Source: Eubacterium sp. (lineage in GTDB: Bacteria > Bacillota > Clostridia > Oscillospirales > Acutalibacteraceae). Taken from it: a stretch of DNA of 64,000 nucleotides. Every line of letters starts with the position of its first letter. Position 1 is the stretch's first letter. The stretch is taken from assembly GCA_017446095.1 (NCBI GenBank), contig JAFSRN010000008.1:186001-250000 (forward strand), given 5' to 3'. Shown here piece by piece: positions 41,974 to 51,290 of the stretch. The position numbers and the translations under genes were made by a program. The notes beneath the pieces are model-generated. The model was not told the DNA's origin and ran no database searches. It was given only the letters and a program-made list of their open reading frames with translations.

Positions 41974-44367
41974 ATGAAAACAAAGAAAAAAACTAAAGTT
42001 ATAATTTCCGCAGTAGTTGTGCTTGCGCTTATCTGTTCTGTGCTCGCAGGGCTGGGGCTCAATGCTTTTGCACGCACAAGCGGCACCTCGGGCGCGCTTA
42101 CGTGGACGCTTGATAACGGCGTTTTCACCGTTGAGGGCAGCGGCTACGGCGATAATTACAGCACGTCGTCGCGCCCTGCGTGGTACAGCGAACGCGAAAG
42201 TATCAATATGGTTATTGTTAATTCCGGCGTTCAGGCGCTCGGCGATTACTGGTTTGACGGCTGCACGCAGCTCACCTCCGTTGATTTGCCCGGCTCGCTT
42301 GTAAAGCTCGGCGCAAACTGCTTCAGCGGCTGTACTGCGCTGCCGAACATCACAATGCCCGATAACTGCTGCGAATACTATAACAACGTTTTTTACGGCT
42401 GCACATCGCTCAAGTGGGCGGTGCTTGGCCGCGACAATACAAATAACTCGCACAAAATCCCTAACTACACGTTTTACGGCTGCACAAATCTTGAAAATGT
42501 TATGGTCGGCAAGGACTACACGGGGCTTGGAACGCAGGTGTTTAGGAACTGCAGCAAGCTCACTGCCATTGTGTGGTCAGGCAGCACAATTTCCACAGTG
42601 CCCACGCTGTACTTCCCGTCAAACGCAAAGTTTGTCGGCAACGATGATGTCTGCAACTGGTGCAGCAGCAAGAGCAGAGGCTACATAAATATTAACGCAA
42701 GCTGTGGCAGCAGCCTCAATTATTCCTACAATCCGTCTGCAAGGTCGCTCACCCTTTCCGGCAGCGGCGCAATGACCAGCGCACCGTGGAACAACTGGCA
42801 CTATTTTATTGAGGATATCGAACTCGGCAGCGCGACTTCCGTCTGCGACGACGCCTTTAAAAACTGCGAGTTTTTAAGCGGCGAGGTTACAGTTCCCGCA
42901 ACCGTTACCTCAATCGGTGCAAATGCGTTCAGCGGCGCAGGCGCAACACAGTACGCAATTGAGGGGCAGAGCGTCAGCGTAAATTCTTCGGCGTTCAGCG
43001 GCAACAACCTGATTTTCTACGGCAAGCGCGGCAGCGGTGTTTACGACTATGTGCTGTCAAAGCGAGGCGACAATAACGATATTAACTGGAAATACTACTG
43101 CCTCGGCAGCCACGTTTTCGGCAATAACGACAAATGTGCGTACTGCGATAAATACAACAGCTCAAAGGTTATTGAGGACTGCGGCGAGCACAATTTTGTG
43201 TACCAGTACCGACTCGGCAAAAAGCTGTATTACAAGTGCTCGCATTGCGAAACTGCAGATTACGCCGTCAACGCACGCGAGCTGCTGCTCGACTTCGGCT
43301 GCGCGCTTACAAGCGACAGCACATCGTACCAGCAGAGCAACTACGACGGCAGGTTTGACGTCTACCGCGACGGCTACATCAACGGCAAGGACTACAAGAT
43401 AATCCGCGATATCAAAAACGGCACGCCTACCGATTTTGATATGACGCTTACAAATGAAAACGCCACAGCGGAAACCAAGGCGCTGTACAAATACATCGTT
43501 TCCACCTACGGCAACAACATTATTTCCGGTCAGCAGGAATCCACCTGGATGGGCAGCGTTGACTACGAGATGAATTATATCTACAACAACACAGGCAAGT
43601 ACCCTGCAATCCGCGGACTTGACTTTATGAACGACGATTTCAGCGGCTGCGTTCAGCGTGCAAAGGCGTGGAAAAACCGCGGCGGCATTGTTACAATCTG
43701 CTGGCACTGCGGCACCTCGTTTAACGGCAGCTTTAACGAAAGTCAGAGCGAGGAGTTAACCGACGCGCAGTGGGAAGCAGTGCTTACCGAAGGCACAACG
43801 GAAAATAAAAAGTTCATCAAGGCGATGGACAAGGCAGGCAACGCCCTGCTTGAGCTGCAAAACGAAGGTGTTCCCGTGCTGTGGCGACCGTTCCACGAGT
43901 TCGACGGCGCATGGTTCTGGTGGGGCAAGGGCGGCAGCGACAGATTCATACGCCTGTGGAAAATGATGTACAACCACTTCACCTACGACCTCGGGCTTAA
44001 CAACCTCATCTGGGTGCTCGGCTACTGCCACAACGGCACGGACTACGGCACGGACCTTGCCGAATGGTACCCCGGCAACCGCTACTGCGACATTGTGGGC
44101 GCGGATACCTATGAGGTTGCTCAGAACGGCGCGGAAGCAAGGCTGTATGAGCCGATATACAAAATCGTCGGCGACGCAAAGCCGATGGCTATGCACGAAA
44201 CGGGACTTATCCCCACTGTCGGGCAGTATGAGGACGTGCCGTGGTGCTACTTTATGACCTGGCACACAACCTATATCACGGACGAAAATACTACCGACCA
44301 CATCAACGACATCTACAATAGCGACTACGTTATAACGCTTGACGAGCTGCCCGATGTTTACCACTAA
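41974..44367 (+). CDS. secreted GH26 glycoside hydrolase with LRR_5 and dockerin-like segment
   Basis: About 797 residues: signal peptide (VIISAVVVLALICSVLAGLG), BspA-like LRR_5 repeats (about 50-380; LTSVDLPGSLVKLG and FYGCTNLENV types), a Cys/His-containing linker, one dockerin-like calcium repeat (RFDVYRDGYINGKDYKII, about 460) and a C-terminal GH26 domain. Catalytic residues are the Glu in WRPFHEFDG (acid/base) and in AMHETG (nucleophile). GH26 enzymes are mainly beta-mannanases, so it probably degrades plant mannan. ATG 41974 lies 7 nt after GGATG; 41965 is an alternative. The complete dockerin would need a second repeat, which is not clear here. Confidence 0.9.
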   Translation: MKTKKKTKVIISAVVVLALICSVLAGLGLNAFARTSGTSGALTWTLDNGVFTVEGSGYGDNYSTSSRPAWYSERESINMVIVNSGVQALGDYWFDGCTQLTSVDLPGSLVKLGANCFSGCTALPNITMPDNCCEYYNNVFYGCTSLKWAVLGRDNTNNSHKIPNYTFYGCTNLENVMVGKDYTGLGTQVFRNCSKLTAIVWSGSTISTVPTLYFPSNAKFVGNDDVCNWCSSKSRGYININASCGSSLNYSYNPSARSLTLSGSGAMTSAPWNNWHYFIEDIELGSATSVCDDAFKNCEFLSGEVTVPATVTSIGANAFSGAGATQYAIEGQSVSVNSSAFSGNNLIFYGKRGSGVYDYVLSKRGDNNDINWKYYCLGSHVFGNNDKCAYCDKYNSSKVIEDCGEHNFVYQYRLGKKLYYKCSHCETADYAVNARELLLDFGCALTSDSTSYQQSNYDGRFDVYRDGYINGKDYKIIRDIKNGTPTDFDMTLTNENATAETKALYKYIVSTYGNNIISGQQESTWMGSVDYEMNYIYNNTGKYPAIRGLDFMNDDFSGCVQRAKAWKNRGGIVTICWHCGTSFNGSFNESQSEELTDAQWEAVLTEGTTENKKFIKAMDKAGNALLELQNEGVPVLWRPFHEFDGAWFWWGKGGSDRFIRLWKMMYNHFTYDLGLNNLIWVLGYCHNGTDYGTDLAEWYPGNRYCDIVGADTYEVAQNGAEARLYEPIYKIVGDAKPMAMHETGLIPTVGQYEDVPWCYFMTWHTTYITDENTTDHINDIYNSDYVITLDELPDVYH

Positions 44368-44373
44368 AAAATC

Positions 44374-44410
44374 AAAAGCTGTATCGCAATTATCTGCGAT
44401 ACAGCTTTTT
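44374..44410. terminator. bidirectional terminator
   Basis: AAAAGCTGTATCGCA-ATTATC-TGCGATACAGCTTTTT, between convergent genes. Confidence 0.9.
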
Positions 44411-44422
44411 GTTATGTGTATT

Positions 44423-45766
44423 CTATTTTGCTTTCCACTGTTCAACGGTAATCTGGTCGCCGTCGAAGATGAACGCGTTAATGCGGTCTGTGTTTTCAGA
44501 GTCTGTTTCAAAGAAAATGCTAAGGTCGCTGTCTGTAAGGTAGAAGTGGTAAACATCCTCGTGCAGACCGGAGCCGCTCATATTGCTTTCACTGTAATAC
44601 TCGCCGTCTGTGTAGAATGCAAGCGTTTTTTCGTCCTCGTCAACCTCGCCGAATACAGATTCGTTAGTGCCGTATTTGTCCTCAAAGTATTCGGAATACC
44701 AGACGTAATTTGAAAGGATTGAATAGTCGTTGCAGCTGCTGTCGCACTTTGAAGCTCTGCAGATTATGCCCTTGTAATTGTCGCTCTCGTAGGTGAAAAC
44801 GTTGTTCGAATACTCGTTGTTGTAAACGTAAAATGTGTCTGTGCCGTCGTTCCAGGTTGCGCAGTCTGCACCGTCTGCGTAGAAGGTGTAGGTGTTTTCG
44901 ATAGTTTCGCTCTCTCCCTCAAGGCGCTCGATTACTGTGCCGTCCTCGGAAAATTCAAACGAGAATCCGCCGCAGCCGCCGTTGATGATTGTGTTCATAT
45001 ACCACTTTTCAGAGCAAAGGTTCTCACGGAATGCGCTGTCAAGATCGTCGATGTTGCTGTCGTTTTCTTCGCTCTCTTCGGTTTCCTCGGTTTCTGCTGC
45101 TTCGCTGTCGTCTGTGTCTGTATCGTCAGTGTCGTCTTTTGCGTTGCCGTCGTTATCAACTACGCCCGACTGACCGTTTTTGCCCGGGAAGTGTCTGAAA
45201 ATAGTGTCGTCGTCAATAATGCAGTCAATTGTTTTTTGTGCGTCGTTAATTTTAACGTCCTCAAAAATGTGGTGAGTTTCGTTATAGTTGTAAATGTAGT
45301 TGTACTCATCCTGCAGAAGCACGTCGATTTTATCGTCCAGCACATTGCCGTCCTCGTCAAGGCTTTCCTCTTCCATATCGTCAAAGGTGTTTTCAAATTC
45401 TGTGTACTGAACATACGCGCCGTTGAAGTTGGGCAGGTTGCTCGTCGTGCTGTCGTCTGTGTGCCAGTTGGTTGCAATAAGCACAATGATTACCGCAAGC
45501 ATTACTATGCCTACCACGCCGCCGATGATGCCGAGGATAAGACCTGTGTTGCTCTTTTCCTGAACTGCAGCCGCGCCTGCGTAAGGCTGCTGCGCATAGC
45601 CCTGCGGGCGCTGCGGATACGGTCTGTTGTAGCCCTGCGGCATTGGTCTTTGCTGCGGATTGGGGCGGTTAACGTATGCGTTGCTGTACTGGTTGTTCTG
45701 CGGTCTGTTTGCAGGATAATTTGGTCTGCGGTCGTAGGGGTAATTGTTGTTTGGATAGTTGTTCAT
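44423..45766 (-). CDS. single-span membrane protein with Pro/Asn-rich cytoplasmic tail
   Basis: 447 residues. Residues 1-75 are Asn, Pro, Tyr, Arg and Gln rich (MNNYPNNNYPYDRRPNYP), then one transmembrane helix (about 85-110, TGLILGIIGGVVGIVMLAVI), then an acidic extracellular region with a Glu/Asp/Thr/Ser-rich linker near 235-260. The first 120 residues after the helix (VQYTEFENTFDD, DDKIDVLLQDEYNY, HFPGKNGQS) are homologous to the neighbour at 45,993, but the distal parts differ. Start ATG 45766 has AAAGGAAAGAG. Function unknown. Confidence 0.75.
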   Translation of the reverse strand: MNNYPNNNYPYDRRPNYPANRPQNNQYSNAYVNRPNPQQRPMPQGYNRPYPQRPQGYAQQPYAGAAAVQEKSNTGLILGIIGGVVGIVMLAVIIVLIATNWHTDDSTTSNLPNFNGAYVQYTEFENTFDDMEEESLDEDGNVLDDKIDVLLQDEYNYIYNYNETHHIFEDVKINDAQKTIDCIIDDDTIFRHFPGKNGQSGVVDNDGNAKDDTDDTDTDDSEAAETEETEESEENDSNIDDLDSAFRENLCSEKWYMNTIINGGCGGFSFEFSEDGTVIERLEGESETIENTYTFYADGADCATWNDGTDTFYVYNNEYSNNVFTYESDNYKGIICRASKCDSSCNDYSILSNYVWYSEYFEDKYGTNESVFGEVDEDEKTLAFYTDGEYYSESNMSGSGLHEDVYHFYLTDSDLSIFFETDSENTDRINAFIFDGDQITVEQWKAK

Positions 45767-45936
45767 TTTTCTCTTTCCTTTCATATATACCAAAAAGTAA
45801 ACTCTCAATTTTTCGCTCTCGGGATTGCCTCCCTTTGTCTACGGCTACATCATAGCACAAAGTTTGCATAGCAATTCAGATTTGTAAAAATTGGACGTTT
45901 TTATGTAAAATTTGGTAAAAACAGCCGCAAATCTCC

Positions 45937-45975
45937 CAAAAAAACAACCCCCCGCCTGTAAACAGGTAGGGGGTG
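45937..45975 (-). terminator. terminator of the second membrane-protein gene
   Basis: On the minus strand ACCCCCTACCTGT-TT-ACAGGCGGGGGGT, then TTGTTTTTTT. Confidence 0.85.
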
Positions 45976-45992
45976 TAATGCTTTGTTCTGTA

Positions 45993-47627
45993 TTAATAGC
46001 CGCCCATAGCATAGTTGCCCGAGTAGATTTCCGTCACCTTATTTGTGTCAAGGTCAACATAGCTGATAACTGCCTTTTGGCCGTCATTTATGCGTTTGCA
46101 AAAATATGCGCGGTCGGGTGTAACGCAGTAAAGCACGTCGCAGTCAATGCCTATAACATCTTCTGCGGTGTAATCGCTGCCCGTGGTGTCCATGCACTTC
46201 AACATACCGTCGTCCATAAAGTAGAACTTGCCGTCGTCAATATAGTAAACGCCGTCAAAGTCAAACAGAATTTCCGACTTTTCGCCCTCAAGCTTTACAA
46301 GCTTGCTCTGCGAGTTATCGTCGGGGTTGAAAACGCCGAACATATTGCCGTCGGACGTAAACACTTTTGCAAGGTGGTAATTGTCGCCCAGATCAGGCAA
46401 ATCGCGCTCTGCAACAAATACTATATCGGAATTACCTTCGCCGTTGCTGTTAACGCTCACGGCGTCAATCTGGTTAACCGGCTCGCTGTAACCGTCGTAG
46501 CAGTAGAGGTAATCGCCGTCAAATTCGCCGGTGTACAGATTAACGTTTTTGGAAATATCTGTGCCGTCATAGGCGTAACCCGACTTGTGCTCGGAACCCT
46601 CAACAGTCTGAAAATCGTTGTCCTCACAGTACTGATAAATCATGCAGCCCTTCTCGCCAAGCGAAACAAGGCACATCACATAATTGGTGAGCCCAAGTTC
46701 TTTGGCGGATTTAATGTTAAACTCTTTATTTATTTTATCATTAGTAAAGTCGTACGAATAAATGCCTGTCGGCTGATAGTCGTGGTCGTAGTAGTAAATC
46801 TTGCCGTCAACTCCGCGGAATTCCATACAGCAGCCAACGATGTCGGGTGCTTTTTTTACAAGCATTTTTTCAAAGTTGGCGTAGTTGCCTGTTTTTGGAG
46901 TGGTGTCGGCTTCTTCGGTGGCTTCCTCGGTTGGCTTTTCCGTCGTTTCCTCTGTGGTTTCTTCCTCAATCACCGTGTCGTTCTCATCAACCACGCGCGA
47001 CGGTGTGTTCTTTCCGGGGTAGTGCTCGTAAATGTTGCCGTTATTTAAAACGCACTCAATAATATGCTTTTTCTGATTAATCGAAAAGCTGCTGAACAAA
47101 TCGTAAATGCCGTCGTAATTTACAAGGTAATTGTGTTCTTCCTCAAGCACAACGTCAATCTTGTCGTCCTTAACGTCGCCGTTGTTATCAAGGTACGGCT
47201 CTTCAATCGTGTCAAATTCAGATTCAAACTCGGTCATCTGGAACACCGCGCCTGAAACGTTTGGCGTTACGGTTGTAGTGTCGCCCGATTTGCTGAACGC
47301 GATTACAAGCACAATCACGGCAATCACAAGCAGCCCCAAAACGCCGCCTATAATTCCCAGTATAACGCCAAGGTTGCTCTTCTTTTTTGCAGCCGCGTCG
47401 CCCTGTGGCATCGGCGGGCGCTGCATATTGGGCGGATACGCGCCGTTTGGCATTTGCTGTTGCGGCGGATACGGCGGTCTGCCCTGCATATTGGGCGGTG
47501 GCGGCTGTATCGGTCTTTGCGCCTGATGATACTGCGGCTGCCGCGGCTGGTTGCCGTTTGCAGGTCGTCCCTGTTGGTTTGCAGGGTTTGGTCTGCGGTT
47601 GTTTGGATAATTAGGATTGCCGTTCAA
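45993..47627 (-). CDS. single-span membrane protein, paralogue of the neighbour
   Basis: 544 residues starting at TTG 47627 (AAAGGAGGAATACAT before it; no better ATG). Same plan: Pro/Asn/Gln-rich tail of about 85 residues, transmembrane helix (LGVILGIIGGVLGLLVIAVI, about 90-115), a shared membrane-proximal domain (FQMTEFESEFDT, DDKIDVVLEEEHNYL, HYPGKN), a Glu/Thr linker, and then a 320-residue beta-rich domain with repeated YYxDDGKFYFMDDG-like units that may be a propeller. A sensor or surface-receptor role is possible but not shown. Confidence 0.75.
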   Translation of the reverse strand: MNGNPNYPNNRRPNPANQQGRPANGNQPRQPQYHQAQRPIQPPPPNMQGRPPYPPQQQMPNGAYPPNMQRPPMPQGDAAAKKKSNLGVILGIIGGVLGLLVIAVIVLVIAFSKSGDTTTVTPNVSGAVFQMTEFESEFDTIEEPYLDNNGDVKDDKIDVVLEEEHNYLVNYDGIYDLFSSFSINQKKHIIECVLNNGNIYEHYPGKNTPSRVVDENDTVIEEETTEETTEKPTEEATEEADTTPKTGNYANFEKMLVKKAPDIVGCCMEFRGVDGKIYYYDHDYQPTGIYSYDFTNDKINKEFNIKSAKELGLTNYVMCLVSLGEKGCMIYQYCEDNDFQTVEGSEHKSGYAYDGTDISKNVNLYTGEFDGDYLYCYDGYSEPVNQIDAVSVNSNGEGNSDIVFVAERDLPDLGDNYHLAKVFTSDGNMFGVFNPDDNSQSKLVKLEGEKSEILFDFDGVYYIDDGKFYFMDDGMLKCMDTTGSDYTAEDVIGIDCDVLYCVTPDRAYFCKRINDGQKAVISYVDLDTNKVTEIYSGNYAMGGY

Positions 47628-47657
47628 ATGTATTCCTCCTTTATATACTATATACCT

Positions 47658-47686
47658 ATTGTATCATAGCAAACAGGCAAGGTCAA
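47658..47686 (-). promoter_or_regulatory. promoter of the 45,993 gene
   Basis: On the minus strand TTGACC, 17 bp, TACAAT, 31 bp before the TTG start. Confidence 0.7.
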
Positions 47687-47735
47687 TCTTAAGTGCGGCG
47701 CACAACACAAAACTTACAAAAAATCACACGCCCTA

Positions 47736-47764
47736 TTGAAAAAACGTCTGTAATGAATTATAAT
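47736..47764 (+). promoter_or_regulatory. promoter of the NAD-salvage operon
   Basis: TTGAAA, 17 bp, TATAAT, 29 bp before pncA. Confidence 0.75.
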
Positions 47765-47792
47765 ATTAGTATTATACGAAAGGAAATACGGT

Positions 47793-48317
47793 ATGAAAAA
47801 GTTTTTGGTAGTTGTTGATATGCAAAACGATTTTGTTGACGGCGCGCTCGGCACACCCGAAGCGCAGGCGATAGTCGGCAACGTCGTGCGTGAAATTGAG
47901 AATTTTGACGGCGAGGTTTTTGCAACGCTCGACACACACTATGAAAATTATTTGTCCACCGCCGAGGGTAAAAAGCTGCCCGTGCCGCACTGTATTAAGG
48001 GCACAGACGGCTGGCTGCTCAACGCCGATGTGCAAAAAGCGCTTGAGGCAAAGGGCTTTACCCCTGCGGAAAAAGGCACCTTCGGTTGCGTTGCGCTGCC
48101 GAATATGCTTGCGCAAAAGGTCGGCACAGAAGATTTTGCGGTCGAACTTGTCGGTCTTTGCACGGATATCTGCGTTGTGTCAAACGCGCTGCTGCTCAAA
48201 GCAATTTTCCCGGAAAGGGCAATAAGCGTTAAAGAAAGCTGCTGCGCAGGCGTAACGCCCGAATTGCACAATGCGGCAATCGCAACTATGAAAAGCTGCC
48301 AGATAGATATTATTTAG
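47793..48317 (+). CDS. pncA: nicotinamidase (isochorismatase fold)
   Basis: 174 residues, converting nicotinamide to nicotinate and ammonia. VVVDMQNDFVDG (catalytic Asp, about 7-18), the metal-binding D.H in LDTHYENY, and VGLCTDICVVSNA with the nucleophile Cys (about 130-142) are all present. The following genes complete the salvage route, which supports the assignment over other isochorismatase-fold hydrolases. Ribosome site AAAGGAAATACGGT. Confidence 0.93.
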   Translation: MKKFLVVVDMQNDFVDGALGTPEAQAIVGNVVREIENFDGEVFATLDTHYENYLSTAEGKKLPVPHCIKGTDGWLLNADVQKALEAKGFTPAEKGTFGCVALPNMLAQKVGTEDFAVELVGLCTDICVVSNALLLKAIFPERAISVKESCCAGVTPELHNAAIATMKSCQIDII

Positions 48318-48337
48318 CAAACAACGGAGGACTCATT

Positions 48338-49063
48338 ATGTTTGATGCACAAAAAGTTAAGGACGGTTGCGTAAACTGGATAAGGGATTTTTTTGAAGAA
48401 AACGGCAAGGGCTGCAATGCGGTAGTCGGCATTTCCGGCGGTAAGGACAGTTCCATTGTTGCCGCACTCTGCGTTGAAGCGCTCGGCAAGGACAGGGTAA
48501 TCGGCGTGCTTATGCCAAACGGCGAGCAAAGCGATATTGATATGGCAAAGCTGCTCGTTAGCCACCTCGGCATTAAGCACTATATTGTCAATATCAAGGA
48601 CGCATACGACGGCGTGGTCAACAGCCTGCCGTTTGAACTCAGTCAGCAGAGCCGCGAAAATCTTGCGCCGCGCATCCGTATGGCGACGCTTTACGCCGTG
48701 TCGCAAAGCCACAACGGCAGGGTTGCAAACACCTGCAATCTGTCCGAGGACTGGGTAGGCTATGCCACGCGCTACGGCGATTCCGTGGGTGATTTCAGCC
48801 CGTGTTCAAATATCACGGTTGCCGAGATGAAGCAAATCGGCAGACTGCTCAACCTGCCCGACGTTCTTATTGACAAGGTACCGTCGGACGGACTTTGCGG
48901 CAAAACGGACGAGGACAAGCTCGGCTTTTTGTACGAGGAACTTGACAGATACATTCGCACGGGCGAGATTGACAACCCCGTTTCAAAAGAGCGTATTGAC
49001 CGCCTGCACAGGATTAATCAGTTTAAACTCGAACTAATGCCTGCGTTTGAGCCCGAAATTTAG
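48338..49063 (+). CDS. nadE: NAD synthetase, ammonia-type
   Basis: 241 residues, amidating nicotinate adenine dinucleotide with ATP and ammonia to NAD. The PP-loop SGGKDSS (about 33-39) and VLMPNGEQSD, then RMATLYAVSQ, NLSEDWVGY.TRYGDSVGDF and KVPSDGLCGKTDEDKLGF are the family landmarks. There is no N-terminal glutaminase domain, so ammonia is the nitrogen source, possibly supplied by PncA. 20 bp after pncA, 12 bp before pncB. Confidence 0.95.
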   Translation: MFDAQKVKDGCVNWIRDFFEENGKGCNAVVGISGGKDSSIVAALCVEALGKDRVIGVLMPNGEQSDIDMAKLLVSHLGIKHYIVNIKDAYDGVVNSLPFELSQQSRENLAPRIRMATLYAVSQSHNGRVANTCNLSEDWVGYATRYGDSVGDFSPCSNITVAEMKQIGRLLNLPDVLIDKVPSDGLCGKTDEDKLGFLYEELDRYIRTGEIDNPVSKERIDRLHRINQFKLELMPAFEPEI

Positions 49064-49075
49064 CGAGGTTACACT

Positions 49076-50269
49076 ATGAAATTTGCACCCATTGTTGAGT
49101 CCCTGCTCGACACGGACTTATACAAATTCAATATGGATCAGGTGATTTTTCACAAGCACACCGATTTGTGCGGCGAATACTACTTTAAGTGCCGCAACAA
49201 CAATGTTGTGTTCACCAGAGAAATGGCGGACGAAATCTGCGCGCAGATTGACCACCTCTGCACCCTGCGCTTTACAAAAGAGGAGCTTGACTACCTGCGT
49301 TCAATCCGTTTTATCAAAAACGACTATGTTGAGTTTTTGCGCCTGTGGCGCCCGATACGCGAGTATGTTACTGTGGAACTTGACGGCGACGGAAAACTCG
49401 ATATCGTTGTAAGCGGTCCGCTGTTTTCCGCCATGCAGTTTGAGATTTACCTGCTCGAAATTGTTAATGAAGTCTACTTCCGCATGAAGTACGACTACAA
49501 CGAGCTGCTTGAATCCGCAAAGGAGAGGCTTGATAAAAAGATTGCCGATTTCAACTCCGGCAAATACACCTTCAAGTTTGCGGAATTCGGCTGCAGGCGC
49601 CGCCTGTCGCGCGAGTGGGAGGATGTTGTTGTTAAGCGCCTCGCGCAGGAAACATCAAACTGCGTAGGCACGTCAAACGTATACCTTGCAAAAAAGTACA
49701 ATCTCACCCCAATCGGCACCTACGCGCACGAGTTTGTGCAGATGTATCAGGGCATCGATTCCATTCCGCTTTCGTACACAAACCACTATGCAATGGTGGA
49801 CTGGTACGATGAGTACGACGGCGACAACGGCACAGCGCTTACCGACACAATCACAACCGATTTGTTCCTGCTCGACTTCAACCGCTCGATGGTCAACAAC
49901 TATTCGGGCGTGCGCCACGACAGCGGCGACCCCTACGAGTGGGGCGAAAAAATGATAACGCACTACCAAAAATACGGCGTTGACCCCAAGAGCAAGCAGC
50001 TTCTGTTCAGCGACAGCCTTGATTTTGACAAGGCGCAGGCGCTTTACGATTACTTTAAGGACAGAACAAGGGTGTCCTTCGGCATAGGCACGTTCTGCTC
50101 AAACGACACCTGCGAAAAATCGCTCAACATCGTAATCAAACTGCAGTACGTCAATGGCAGACCCGTTGCCAAGCTGTCGGACAATCCGTCCAAGGCAATG
50201 TGCCGCGACGAGGATTACCTCGAATACCTCAAGCGAGCCGTAGTTTTCAGAATAGACAGGGAACAGTAA
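49076..50269 (+). CDS. pncB: nicotinate phosphoribosyltransferase
   Basis: 397 residues, making nicotinate mononucleotide from nicotinate and PRPP with ATP. Landmarks: LLDTDLYKFNMDQVIF near the N-terminus, FGCRRRLS (about 165-172), GTSNVYLAKKY, GTYAHEFVQMYQ with the catalytic His (about 214-225), GVRHDSGDPYEWGEK (about 281-295) and SFGIGTF. The order pncA-nadE-pncB puts nicotinamide salvage in one operon; a nadD step must be elsewhere. Confidence 0.95.
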   Translation: MKFAPIVESLLDTDLYKFNMDQVIFHKHTDLCGEYYFKCRNNNVVFTREMADEICAQIDHLCTLRFTKEELDYLRSIRFIKNDYVEFLRLWRPIREYVTVELDGDGKLDIVVSGPLFSAMQFEIYLLEIVNEVYFRMKYDYNELLESAKERLDKKIADFNSGKYTFKFAEFGCRRRLSREWEDVVVKRLAQETSNCVGTSNVYLAKKYNLTPIGTYAHEFVQMYQGIDSIPLSYTNHYAMVDWYDEYDGDNGTALTDTITTDLFLLDFNRSMVNNYSGVRHDSGDPYEWGEKMITHYQKYGVDPKSKQLLFSDSLDFDKAQALYDYFKDRTRVSFGIGTFCSNDTCEKSLNIVIKLQYVNGRPVAKLSDNPSKAMCRDEDYLEYLKRAVVFRIDREQ

Positions 50270-50308
50270 AAAAATCTCAAGGATGTTTGTCCTTGAGATT
50301 TTTTGTGA
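50270..50308. terminator. terminator of the NAD operon
   Basis: AAAATCTCAAGGA-TGTTTG-TCCTTGAGATTTTTT, serving both converging genes. Confidence 0.9.
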
Positions 50309-50349
50309 GCATTGCCCGTTTGAGCAATGTGAAAAGAGGGCGTGTTCAT

Positions 50350-51114
50350 TTACATCGCCTGCGACGGCAAACGGTAGCCGAGGCTGATTTTATCCGCAAT
50401 CATTGCAATAAACTCGCTGTTTGTGGGCTTGCCGCGCTCGGCTTGTATCGTGTAGCCGAAAAAGGACGACAGCACCTCAACGTCGCCGCGGTTCCACGCC
50501 ACTTCAATCGCGTGGCGTATTGCGCGCTCAACCCTGCTGGCGGTAGTCTGGTACTCCTTTGCAACGGTAGGGTACAGAATTTTCGTTACAGAGCTTAGCA
50601 TACTTTTGTCGTTAACGCAAAGGATAATCGACCTGCGCAGGTACTGGTAACCCTTGATGTGCGCCGGAACACCGATTTGCCGCATAATGTCGGACACAAG
50701 CGTTTCCAGACTGTTCGGGATTGTTATCATACTGCCGCCGTTTTGCGTAATAAGCTGGTCAATCCGCTTTGCCACAACGTCGGGTCTGATTGGTTTGATA
50801 AAGTGAAAATCGGAACCGCACTTCATAATCTGCTCTTCAAATTTGGGTGCGGTTATTCCTGCCATGGTAAAGATAACCGGCGGCTTTGCCAAGTTCTCTT
50901 TTATGTACTGCATAACCTCTATGCCGTCGCAGCCTGCCATAAATACGTCAAGCAGCACCGCGTCGTAGTGGCAGGCTTCAAGCTTTTTAATAACCGTTTC
51001 GCCCTCGCGGCTGCACACGGTTGTGTTGTATCCAAGTGCCTGCAATTCCTTTTCGCAAGCCTTTCCTATCTCCTCAGTATCATCCGCAACAAGAATTGTT
51101 TTGTTGCTGTTCAT
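50350..51114 (-). CDS. spo0A: stage 0 sporulation response regulator Spo0A
   Basis: 254 residues. Receiver domain with ILVADDTEE (D10, D11), phospho-acceptor Asp in AVLLDVFMAGCDG (about 56) and Lys in FIKPIRP (about 109); C-terminal Spo0A DNA-binding domain with HIKGYQYLRRSI, RVERAIRHAIEVAW and AERGKPTNSEFIAMIAD, the Spo0A signature. Master regulator of sporulation entry. ATG 51114 (GGGGAGGTAAGT upstream) is preferred to a longer frame. It is monocistronic, with a hairpin in its leader and a 0A box upstream. Confidence 0.96.
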   Translation of the reverse strand: MNSNKTILVADDTEEIGKACEKELQALGYNTTVCSREGETVIKKLEACHYDAVLLDVFMAGCDGIEVMQYIKENLAKPPVIFTMAGITAPKFEEQIMKCGSDFHFIKPIRPDVVAKRIDQLITQNGGSMITIPNSLETLVSDIMRQIGVPAHIKGYQYLRRSIILCVNDKSMLSSVTKILYPTVAKEYQTTASRVERAIRHAIEVAWNRGDVEVLSSFFGYTIQAERGKPTNSEFIAMIADKISLGYRLPSQAM

Positions 51115-51137
51115 ACTTACCTCCCCGGCAACACTTA

Positions 51138-51162
51138 CCAAAGCCCTGTATCTCGGGCTTTG
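51138..51162 (-). promoter_or_regulatory. hairpin in the spo0A leader
   Basis: CAAAGCCC and GGGCTTTG pair over 8 bp about 10 nt before the ribosome site, so it could affect translation. Confidence 0.4.
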
Positions 51163-51202
51163 CTGTGTGCCTGATTAAAAACTTGTAGCGCTACTGTTAC
51201 AA

Positions 51203-51231
51203 ATAATACCATATGTCGCTTCAAAATGCAA
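51203..51231 (-). promoter_or_regulatory. sigma-A promoter of spo0A
   Basis: On the minus strand TTGCAT, 17 bp, TATTAT, about 90 bp before the start codon. Confidence 0.6.
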
Positions 51232-51290
51232 CAAATTTACACAAAAAAGAACGCACAATGTACACATTTGGTTAATGTGCCACATTTTTG

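Noticed and set aside
43162-44556. Long open frames opposite the GH26 gene
   Set aside because: Antisense shadows caused by biased third positions; the plus-strand frame has full GH26 motifs.
45912-47048. 378-codon open frame on the plus strand
   Set aside because: It is the antisense shadow of the 45,993-47,627 membrane-protein gene, has no ribosome site or family pattern, and starts inside the terminator region.
50659-51174. 171-codon plus-strand frame
   Set aside because: Shadow of spo0A.
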